Below the pieces are notes generated by a model. It had not been told where the DNA came from, ran no database searches, and saw nothing but the letters and a program-made list of their open reading frames with translations. From assembly GCA_023398855.1 (NCBI GenBank), contig JAEWRS010000304.1:1-6560 (forward strand): a stretch of 6,560 bases of DNA, written 5' to 3'. Each line of letters starts with the position of its first letter. Position 1 is the first letter of the stretch. Shown piece after piece: positions 1 through 5,199 of this stretch. Made by a program: the position numbers and the translations under genes. The DNA comes from Bacillota bacterium. GTDB lineage: Bacteria; Bacillota; Clostridia; Lachnospirales; Lachnospiraceae.

Positions 1-22
1 AGAATCCCGCTTGCGGGATTCT
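1..22. repeat. Hairpin 1 of an abutting set (AGAATCCCGC/GCGGGATTCT)
   Basis: AGAATCCCGC (1-10), TT, GCGGGATTCT (13-22) are perfect 10-base arms, so a folded strand gives a 9-bp stem with a tetraloop. It sits at the very edge of the window, so whether it is followed by a T tract on the minus strand cannot be seen. It could be the outer end of a repeat element or a second terminator. Confidence 0.7.
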
Positions 23-35
23 CCGCCTGCGGCGG
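23..35. repeat. Hairpin 2 of an abutting set (CCGCC/GGCGG)
   Basis: CCGCC (23-27), loop TGC, GGCGG (31-35). It begins at the base directly after hairpin 1 ends. Bases 27-35 can alternatively pair with 61-69 over 9 bp, so two folds compete. Confidence 0.65.
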
Positions 36-49
36 GTCGCCTCGGCGAC
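36..49. repeat. Hairpin 3 of an abutting set (GTCGCC/GGCGAC)
   Basis: GTCGCC (36-41) and GGCGAC (44-49) are perfectly complementary, giving a 5-bp stem with a four-base loop. It starts at the base directly after hairpin 2. It remains intact when the longer pairing 27-35 with 61-69 forms around it. Confidence 0.7.
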
Positions 50-75
50 ATCCAACCCTACCGCCGCAGTGCAAT

Positions 76-86
76 CCTCCCGGAGG
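76..86. repeat. Short GC-rich palindrome
   Basis: CCTCC (76-80) and GGAGG (82-86) are complementary around C81, giving at best a 4-bp stem with a 3-nt loop. It is part of the hairpin cluster in positions 1-126. A Shine-Dalgarno role for the GGAGG is unlikely, since the plus-strand frame it would serve is not credible. Confidence 0.4.
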
Positions 87-87
87 G

Positions 88-126
88 TTTTTATCGTATT
101 GGACGAACTTTCCTATACGATAAAAA
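88..126. repeat. Long AT-rich inverted repeat beyond the operon terminator
   Basis: TTTTTATCGTAT (88-99) and ATACGATAAAAA (115-126) match perfectly over 12 bp. Inside, after one T-T mismatch, GGA (101-103) pairs with TCC (111-113), leaving a 7-nt loop. Neither strand has a T tract after the stem, so it is not a standard terminator. Its right arm shares its A residues with the T tract of the operon terminator. Confidence 0.75.
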
Positions 127-176
127 AACAGAGGCAGCTGCCTGACGTAGAAACTCACGCCAATAGTCTGCCTCTG
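122..176 (-). terminator. Intrinsic terminator of the transporter operon
   Basis: On the minus strand CAGAGGCAG (176-168) and CTGCCTCTG (137-129) form a perfect 9-bp stem, directly followed by seven T (128-122). The 30-nt loop can hold a small inner hairpin. The self-complementary AGGCAGCTGCCT (132-143) offers a shorter competing stem beside the same T tract. It lies 27 bp after the yjfF-like stop codon. Confidence 0.85.
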
Positions 177-203
177 CTGATCCATTGCTTTTCCTGCCTG
201 GTT

Positions 204-1217
204 TCACTTCTCCTTTGCCCTGGCAAACAGACTTTGAAGGATGATGAAAAAGGCCAGCAATGCCGCAATGGTGATCTTCGTCCACCAGGAAGAAAGTGTC
301 CCCTGAAATGTAATGAAGGTCTCTATGGTACCCTTTATTAAAACCCCAAACAAGCTGCCGAAAACATTTCCCACGCCTCCCGACAGCAGTGTCCCCCCGA
401 TAACCGCCGAAGCGATGGCTTCCATTTCAAAGCCCTTTGCCTGCTCCACAAAACCTGCACAGGTATTTAAGCTGAATAAAAACCCGCCTAAAGCACATAA
501 AAAACCATTGATCACATATACCAAAAGCTTGGTACGTTTTACATTTAACCCCATCATCAGGGCAGACTGCTCATTTCCCCCTACAGCATAAATAGTCCTT
601 CCAAATTTCGTATACTTTAGTACGATAAATACCAGTACCAATACCGTTAGAGCAATGACAACGCTTGGATAGAAAAATGGGTAATTGACCACTCCCTTTT
701 TGTTGGGTGTTCCTCCCAAAAAAGCTAAATTGATTTTGCTCTTTGCCCATTTTAAGAATAGTTCGTTTTTAATGCTAATCATTTCCTGACTTATGATGGC
801 CGTCATGCCTCTGGCAAAGAACATGCCAGCCAGGGTCACAATAAAAGGCTGTATTTTCAGGTAAGCGATAAAGAATCCCTGGATAAGGCCAAACACAAGA
901 CCCATGACGAAAACCGTCAAAAGCGCAGGAATAGCTCCAATTCCCTTAATTTCCATCATCCAGGCCAGCACCATACAAGTAAGCGCTACCACAGAGCCAA
1001 CAGATATATCAATCCCCCCTGTGATCATGACCATTGTCATGCCCGCTGCTATGACGATCAGACCGGCGTTGGAAATAAAGAGATTTAAAAATACCTGGGG
1101 CTTTGCAAAGCCCTTGCTCTTAAAAATCAGGATACCGGCTATGTACATTCCCACAAAAAGAGCAATGGTAATCAAAAGCAGGAATACCTTTCCATCCATT
1201 TTTCCTCGGTTTTTCAT
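204..1217 (-). CDS. yjfF: YjfF-like sugar ABC transporter permease
   Basis: Second permease (337 aa) of the same PF02653 family. It resembles E. coli YjfF in GMTMVMITGGIDISVGSVVA (59-78), QPFIVTLAGMFFARG (123-137), TKFGRTIYAVGGN (203-215), MEAIASAVIGGTLLSGGVGNVFGSLFGV (265-292) and GTLSSWWTKI (306-315). Multiple membrane helices span about residues 10-330, ending in a short basic tail. Its ATG directly abuts the TAA of the preceding permease. AAAGGTGG upstream is a ribosome site with 5-base spacing. A second ATG at 1199 (Met7) has GAGG four bases upstream and could be used instead. It is the last gene of the operon; the terminator begins 27 bp after its stop codon. Confidence 0.94.
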   Translation of the reverse strand: MKNRGKMDGKVFLLLITIALFVGMYIAGILIFKSKGFAKPQVFLNLFISNAGLIVIAAGMTMVMITGGIDISVGSVVALTCMVLAWMMEIKGIGAIPALLTVFVMGLVFGLIQGFFIAYLKIQPFIVTLAGMFFARGMTAIISQEMISIKNELFLKWAKSKINLAFLGGTPNKKGVVNYPFFYPSVVIALTVLVLVFIVLKYTKFGRTIYAVGGNEQSALMMGLNVKRTKLLVYVINGFLCALGGFLFSLNTCAGFVEQAKGFEMEAIASAVIGGTLLSGGVGNVFGSLFGVLIKGTIETFITFQGTLSSWWTKITIAALLAFFIILQSLFARAKEK

Positions 1218-2273
1218 TTACGCCACCTTTCTTCCGGCTCCAAAGCCCGCCTGAAAACGTTTTGCCATTTTTTTAAGCTCCGCTGACTGAAGGGCAACAA
1301 TAACCACAACAACAATTGCCTTATAGACCGGAATCTGGTCCGGAGAAACACCCATGGCGTATAGGGTGGTGCTTAAGGCCTGAATGGTATAAGCTCCAAT
1401 TACACTTCCAAGCAGGGAAAATTTGCCACCGCCCAGACTGTTGCCTCCCAGCGCGACTGCAAGTATGGCATCCAGCTCTAAGTTAAGCCCGATGTTGTTC
1501 GCATCCGCAGAATAGATTCTTGACGACGCCACCAGACCGGATATCCCTGCGCAAAGGCCGCAAAATACATAGGACAGAAAGATGATCATGGAGGATTTGA
1601 TCCCCATGAGTCTGGATGCCCTGGAGTTGATTCCCACCGTCTGGATGTAAAGCCCCAAAGTGGTTTTCTTAAGTAAAACATAGGTAAGTGCTACTACCAG
1701 AAGGGCCACAAACACTGGAGTGGGAATGGGGATTCCGGGAATGCTGGCTCCCAGCATCTTATAGGATTCTACCCGAATGTAGGTGATCTGCCCCCTGGTG
1801 ATCAGCTGCGCCATTCCCCGTCCTGCCGTAAACAGAATAAGGGTCGCCACCATGGGCTGAATCTTCATCTTTGCTACCAGAAAACCATTAAAGGCACCGC
1901 ACAGAATCCCTGCAAGAGCCGCTGCCAGTACGCCTAATATATAGGGATTCTGAAACGCATTCACCGTCTGCTGCCCTCCTGACAAGATGTAACAGCATAC
2001 TGCCCCTGCCACAGACATGACTGCTCCCACGGAAATGTCCGTACCACCAGAGGCTGCCACCACCATGGTCATCCCCACAGACAGAATTACCAGGTCACTG
2101 GCCCGGTTGATCACATCAATGATATATCCATATAAAACACCATTTTTTATGGTCACCTGAAAAAAAGTTGGAGTTTTAATGAGGTTTGACAGAAGCACCA
2201 GGACCAGGCAGAACAGAGGCAGAAATAACCGGATTCCTGTTATTTTTTTCGCAATCACTGTCATTCTATTCAT
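1218..2273 (-). CDS. ytfT: YtfT-like sugar ABC transporter permease
   Basis: Integral membrane subunit (351 aa) of the BPD_transp_2 family (PF02653), very hydrophobic with about 8-10 predicted helices. Segments shared with E. coli YtfT include IDVINRASD (52-60), GMTMVVAASGGTDISVGAVM (67-86, where most relatives have Ile-Asp rather than Thr-Asp), KIQPMVATLI (137-146), GRGMAQLITRGQI (151-163), a cytoplasmic loop TVGINSRASRLMGI (212-225), and SADANNIGLNLELDAILAVALGG (255-277). The start at 2273 overlaps the ATPase stop by 8 bp. An AGGGGG ribosome site 8 bases upstream supports it; Met4 is a weaker alternative. It likely pairs with the next gene product to form a heterodimeric channel, as in the YtfT-YjfF system. 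Confidence 0.93.
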   Translation of the reverse strand: MNRMTVIAKKITGIRLFLPLFCLVLVLLSNLIKTPTFFQVTIKNGVLYGYIIDVINRASDLVILSVGMTMVVAASGGTDISVGAVMSVAGAVCCYILSGGQQTVNAFQNPYILGVLAAALAGILCGAFNGFLVAKMKIQPMVATLILFTAGRGMAQLITRGQITYIRVESYKMLGASIPGIPIPTPVFVALLVVALTYVLLKKTTLGLYIQTVGINSRASRLMGIKSSMIIFLSYVFCGLCAGISGLVASSRIYSADANNIGLNLELDAILAVALGGNSLGGGKFSLLGSVIGAYTIQALSTTLYAMGVSPDQIPVYKAIVVVVIVALQSAELKKMAKRFQAGFGAGRKVA

Positions 2274-3786
2274 CTTCCATACCCCCTGCGATCGCCTTCA
2301 TAATGTTATTCTGATCCAGCTCACCTTCCTCCAGCTCTCCTACCTTCTGTCCATCCCGCAGTACGGCCATACGGCTGCAGGTACGAAGCATTTCCTCTAC
2401 CTCAGAGGAAATGAACATCACAGACTTTCCTTCCTCTGAAAGCTTTACTACCAGCTTCTGGATCTCTGTCTTGGTTCCCACATCAATTCCCCTTGTAGGC
2501 TCATCTAGTATGAGGAAATCCGGGTCCGTAAGAAGCCATCTTCCCAGGATTACCTTTTGCTGGTTTCCACCGCTTAAGCTTTTAATGGGGGTTTCCGGAC
2601 TGGCCGTCTTGATCTGCAAAAGATTAATATACTTGTCAGCAAGCTCCTCCTGCTCCTTTCTTCCAAGCAGATGGAACATCCCTTTTTTTGCCTGCAAAGC
2701 AAGGATGAGATTTTCCCGCACCGACAAATCTGCCACGATCCCTTCCTCTTTCCTGTTTTCCGGCAGATAGGCCATTCCGGCCATCATGGCATCAATAGGG
2801 GCCGCCACGGAAACCGGCTGTCCCTTTACTGTTAATTCGCCGCTGTCTGGCTTATCCGCGCCGTAAAGGCTTCTGGCAAGCTCCGAACGTCCGGAGCCCA
2901 AAAGTCCCGTAAGACCGATCACTTCCCCTTTGTGAATCATTAAATCATAAGGTTTTATCGTCCCCTGCCTTCCAATTCCTTTAGCCTGAATCACTACTTC
3001 CCCAGACGTTTCCTTTGCTTCCCCGCTTTTCTTTATTGCCGCCAGATCATCAAAATCCTTTCCCATCATTTTGGCAACCAGCTGCACTCTGGGCAGCTTT
3101 TCCGTTTCATACTCCCCTACCAGGGCGCCGTTTCTGAGAACTGTGATCTTGTCGCAGACCTCATATACCTGCTCCAGATAATGGGTGACAAAGATAATCC
3201 CCACACCTTCTGATTTCAGATGCTTCATCAGACGGAACAACTTCTCCACCTCATGGTCATCAAGGGAAGAGGTGGGTTCGTCAAGGATCAGAACCTTTGC
3301 AGACATATCCACAGCTCTGGCAATGGCAAACATCTGCTGTAAGGCAATGGAGTGGTTTTCCAGAGCCCTGGTCACATCTATCTGGATATCCAGGCTTTCC
3401 AGCAGCTCCTTTGCTTTCTTATTCATGGTTTTCCAGTCAATTATGCCAGCCCGCTTTGGCTCTCTGCCAATAAATAAGTTTTCTGCAACAGATAAATTGG
3501 GGCAGAGATTGACTTCCTGGTAGACCGTGCTGATTCCATGGGCCTGGGCTTCCTGAGGAGAATGGTTAATCATGTTCTCCCCGAATCCGGCGATGGTAAT
3601 TTCTCCTGATTCAAACTCCTCCACTCCGGTAAGGACCTTAATGAGAGTGGATTTACCCGCTCCATTTTCTCCCATAAGAGCATGGATCTCTCCGCTTTTT
3701 AAGGTAAAATCCACCTGATCAAGGGCCTTTACACCAGGAAATGTTTTGGATATGTTTCGCATGGTTAATACGGTTGTATTGGGCAT
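2266..3786 (-). CDS. ytfR: YtfR-like sugar ABC transporter ATPase with two nucleotide-binding domains
   Basis: Cytoplasmic ATPase (506 aa) that powers sugar import, with two fused ABC domains as in the MglA/RbsA/AraG/YtfR group. Domain 1: Walker A GENGAGKST (39-47), Q-loop Gln90, a degenerate signature around HSIALQQM (145-152), Walker B VLILDEP (165-171) and switch His202. Domain 2: altered Walker A GLLGSGRSE (294-302) with Arg300 in place of Lys, canonical signature LSGGNQQK (404-411), Walker B FLILDEPTRGIDVG (424-437), and Ser-Ser-Glu in place of the switch His near 460-462. These asymmetries are normal for the group. KGTIKPYDL-like and ALQAKKG-like segments also resemble YtfR. The gene overlaps the next permease by 8 bp, so translation is probably coupled. 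The two adjacent permease genes presumably encode its membrane partners. Confidence 0.95.
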   Translation of the reverse strand: MPNTTVLTMRNISKTFPGVKALDQVDFTLKSGEIHALMGENGAGKSTLIKVLTGVEEFESGEITIAGFGENMINHSPQEAQAHGISTVYQEVNLCPNLSVAENLFIGREPKRAGIIDWKTMNKKAKELLESLDIQIDVTRALENHSIALQQMFAIARAVDMSAKVLILDEPTSSLDDHEVEKLFRLMKHLKSEGVGIIFVTHYLEQVYEVCDKITVLRNGALVGEYETEKLPRVQLVAKMMGKDFDDLAAIKKSGEAKETSGEVVIQAKGIGRQGTIKPYDLMIHKGEVIGLTGLLGSGRSELARSLYGADKPDSGELTVKGQPVSVAAPIDAMMAGMAYLPENRKEEGIVADLSVRENLILALQAKKGMFHLLGRKEQEELADKYINLLQIKTASPETPIKSLSGGNQQKVILGRWLLTDPDFLILDEPTRGIDVGTKTEIQKLVVKLSEEGKSVMFISSEVEEMLRTCSRMAVLRDGQKVGELEEGELDQNNIMKAIAGGMEDE

Positions 3787-3791
3787 AAAAA

Positions 3792-3800
3792 CCCTTCCTT
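3792..3800 (-). promoter_or_regulatory. Purine-rich ribosome site that fixes the ATPase start
   Basis: AAGGAAGGG on the minus strand, 5 bases before the ATG at 3786. The open frame continues upstream to an ATG at 3879, but that would lie inside the stem-loop and add 31 residues unlike the family. The 3786 start gives a protein close to the usual 500-aa length. Confidence 0.75.
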
Positions 3801-3837
3801 TCCTTCCCCGCCCGCTTGAAACGGCAAATTCAGGGAT

Positions 3838-3891
3838 TAAAAAGGTGCAGAGAGGAGAAATAAAAACACCATCCTCCATTCCTCTGCACCT
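3838..3891 (-). terminator. Stem-loop with T tract between the binding-protein and ATPase genes
   Basis: The 10-bp perfect inverted repeat AGGTGCAGAG (3843-3852) / CTCTGCACCT (3882-3891) is followed on the minus strand by TTTT and then AA. Four further pairs (3853-3856 with 3872-3875) can form inside the loop. It looks like a moderate intrinsic terminator or an mRNA 3'-end stabiliser. No clear promoter was seen between it and the ATPase, so partial read-through is expected. This would leave more binding-protein mRNA than permease mRNA. Confidence 0.75.
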
Positions 3892-3936
3892 GTTTCTCTA
3901 GATTCGCTCCTTTTTACGGCTCAAAGGCCCCTGGGA

Positions 3937-5025
3937 TCAATAGGCTCTCTTTGGTTTTTCTGTGGCAGCCGTATCGGCCGGATACACACCTTCCTGTACA
4001 TAGGCGATTTTATCTACTTTTTCTTTCTTTTCCAGCTTCTGGATAATTTCAGACACACGAGGACCATGAAGTGGGTTGCATTCCACTGATACGTTCATAT
4101 CTCCGGCAATCATGGAATCAAAAGCAGCCGCAACTGCATCAAAGGAAATAATGGTGATATCACCCTTTGGTCCGCAGGTCTTTCCTGCTGCCTTGATGGC
4201 ATCAATGGCTCCAAAGGCCATATTGTCATTTTCAGCAATCACAACATCAATATCATTATAGGTCTTTAAGAAGGACTCCATAACCTCCTGTCCCTTTGCC
4301 TGTGTAAATTCTCCTGTCTGCCGCTCTAACATCTTCCACTTTGGATGATCTTTCATCTTTTCTTCCACGCCATCGGTACGGCCTATCTGGGCAGAAGAAC
4401 CAATGGTACCCTGCAGTGTCACGATATTGATGGCATCATCTGTCCGGTTATTTTTTGTCAGATACTCATCAAGCCATTTTACTGCATCATAGCCTTCCTG
4501 CAGGAAATTGGAACCAACCCAGGCGGTATATAGAGTATCATCGGAAACATCAATCATACGGTCAACAATAATAACCGGGATTCCCGCATCCTTTGCTTCC
4601 TGTAAAACCGTATCCCAGCCGGTTTCGGTAACCGGTGCAATAACAATATAATCCACGTCCTGCTGAATAAAGTTCCTGACAGCTTTTAACTGATTTTCCT
4701 GTTTCTGCTGTGCATCATCAAATATCAGCTTATATCCATTTTTTTCCGTAAATGTGGACTTCATGGACTCAGTATTGGCTGTTCTCCAGTCTGACTCCGC
4801 ACCTACCTGTGAAAATCCTACCACCAACAGTTCTTTCTTCTCCTCTGCCTTTGCTGCTTCTGTCTTTGCTGCCTCTGTCTTTGCTTCCGTAGCTGCTTCT
4901 GTTTTGGTTTCTCCGCCGGCAGGTGCCGCTGTGGTTGCTGCGGTCTGAGAGCCGCTGCAGCCGGATAATACCATAGCCGCTGTCATGGCAGCTGCTGTCA
5001 TCATGCCCAGTAATCTTTTCTTCAT
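3937..5025 (-). CDS. ytfQ: YtfQ-like sugar-binding lipoprotein of an ABC importer
   Basis: Extracellular binding protein (362 aa) that captures a sugar and delivers it to the ABC permeases. Residues 1-22 are a lipoprotein signal with lipobox LSGC (20-23), so Cys23 should be lipidated and anchor it to the outer face of the membrane. Residues 24-65 are a low-complexity Ala/Thr/Glu/Lys linker. The sugar-binding fold of the PF13407 type starts at ELLVVGFSQVGAE. Segments resembling E. coli YtfQ include GFSQVGAESDWR (70-81), QQKQENQLKAVRNF (106-119), APVTETGWDTVL (130-141), VDRMIDV (154-160) and QEVMESF (246-252). Trp80, Arg81, Arg156, Arg216, Asn266 and Asp296 sit where this family commonly contacts ligand (inferred). 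E. coli YtfQ binds galactofuranose; the substrate here could be that or another furanose sugar. It is followed by a stem-loop and then the ATPase gene. Confidence 0.92.
   Translation of the reverse strand: MKKRLLGMMTAAAMTAAMVLSGCSGSQTAATTAAPAGGETKTEAATEAKTEAAKTEAAKAEEKKELLVVGFSQVGAESDWRTANTESMKSTFTEKNGYKLIFDDAQQKQENQLKAVRNFIQQDVDYIVIAPVTETGWDTVLQEAKDAGIPVIIVDRMIDVSDDTLYTAWVGSNFLQEGYDAVKWLDEYLTKNNRTDDAINIVTLQGTIGSSAQIGRTDGVEEKMKDHPKWKMLERQTGEFTQAKGQEVMESFLKTYNDIDVVIAENDNMAFGAIDAIKAAGKTCGPKGDITIISFDAVAAAFDSMIAGDMNVSVECNPLHGPRVSEIIQKLEKKEKVDKIAYVQEGVYPADTAATEKPKRAY
4850..4906 (-). repeat. Imperfect 15-bp tandem repeat coding the lipoprotein linker
   Basis: TTTGCTGCTTCTGTC at 4850-4864 is repeated at 4865-4879 with one mismatch, then continues in degenerate form to about 4906. 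It encodes Lys-Thr-Glu-Ala-Ala-like units between the lipid anchor and the sugar-binding fold. The unit length keeps the reading frame, so copy number could vary without harm. Confidence 0.65.
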
Positions 5026-5032
5026 ATCAATT

Positions 5033-5038
5033 CCCTCC
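5033..5038 (-). promoter_or_regulatory. Ribosome binding site that fixes the lipoprotein start
   Basis: GGAGGG on the minus strand, 7 bases before the ATG at 5025. This places the start at MKKRLLGMM, directly at a lipoprotein signal peptide. An in-frame upstream ATG at 5106 would lie inside the -35 box and before the predicted transcript start. Confidence 0.85.
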
Positions 5039-5077
5039 AAATAATATATCGCATTGCTCCATTTAGTAACTACCTGT

Positions 5078-5106
5078 ATCATAACGATTAAAGTCCTTTT
5101 TCTCAA
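5078..5106 (-). promoter_or_regulatory. Sigma-A type promoter for the sugar transporter genes
   Basis: On the minus strand, TTGAGA (5106-5101) is followed after 17 bp by TATGAT (5083-5078). Each hexamer departs from consensus at one or two positions and the spacing is ideal. The predicted transcript start is near 5071, giving a leader of about 45 nt before the ATG at 5025. The direct repeats and the palindrome lie immediately upstream, which fits a regulated promoter. Confidence 0.7.
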
Positions 5107-5122
5107 TGCAAAATCTTTTGCA
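5107..5122. promoter_or_regulatory. Perfect 16-bp palindrome touching the -35 box (putative operator)
   Basis: TGCAAAA, a 2-bp spacer (TC), then TTTTGCA, so both 7-bp arms match perfectly. It ends one base before the predicted -35 hexamer at 5101-5106. Its position suggests an operator for a dimeric regulator. It does not fit the CcpA cre consensus well. Confidence 0.5.
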
Positions 5123-5164
5123 AAGGGTTGAGTTTTTTACGCTATTGCCGGGTATTCCAGAACT

Positions 5165-5178
5165 AGGTTGGTTTTTTT
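5165..5178. repeat. Direct repeat copy B, putative regulator half-site
   Basis: Second exact copy of AGGTTGGTTTTTTT, in the same orientation as 5186-5199. It lies about 60 bp upstream of the predicted -35 box of the binding-protein gene, a plausible distance for an activator. The repeat itself is seen directly; the regulatory role is inferred. Confidence 0.6.
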
Positions 5179-5185
5179 CGGAAAA

Positions 5186-5199
5186 AGGTTGGTTTTTTT
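5186..5199. repeat. Direct repeat copy A, putative regulator half-site
   Basis: AGGTTGGTTTTTTT on the plus strand, identical over all 14 bases to 5165-5178 and exactly 21 bp away. It overlaps the last codons and stop of the kinase. The pair is proposed as a binding site for the kinase's partner regulator; see the findings. Confidence 0.6.

Noticed and set aside
88..126. Bidirectional intrinsic terminator
   Set aside because: On both strands the T run precedes the stem and A residues follow it, the reverse of what an intrinsic terminator needs.
1..126. CRISPR array or tRNA gene
   Set aside because: The hairpins differ in sequence and there are no regular spacers; no tRNA cloverleaf with an acceptor stem and T-arm could be assembled.
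294..302. Inactivating mutation in the second ATPase domain (Walker A Lys to Arg)
   Set aside because: Sugar ABC ATPases of the MglA/RbsA/YtfR group regularly carry this change, so it is not a sign of decay. The coordinates given here are residue numbers of the ATPase protein.
69..341. Plus-strand open frame of 90 codons
   Set aside because: It crosses the hairpin cluster, the terminator and the antisense of the yjfF-like gene, and its product resembles no family I know. Its apparent length reflects the opposite strand.
3787..3879. N-terminal extension of the ATPase from an ATG at 3879
   Set aside because: It lies inside the stem-loop, has no family-like residues, and the ATG at 3786 has a clear ribosome site and gives the usual protein length.
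4754..4948. Plus-strand frame rich in Ala/Ser/Val
   Set aside because: It is the antisense of the low-complexity lipoprotein linker, which explains its composition.
5026..5106. N-terminal extension of the binding protein from an ATG at 5106
   Set aside because: It would start within the -35 box and hide the lipoprotein signal peptide. The ATG at 5025 has GGAGGG at ideal distance.
5107..5122. CcpA catabolite (cre) site
   Set aside because: The palindrome lacks the central CG and mismatches the consensus at several fixed positions, so only a generic operator is claimed.
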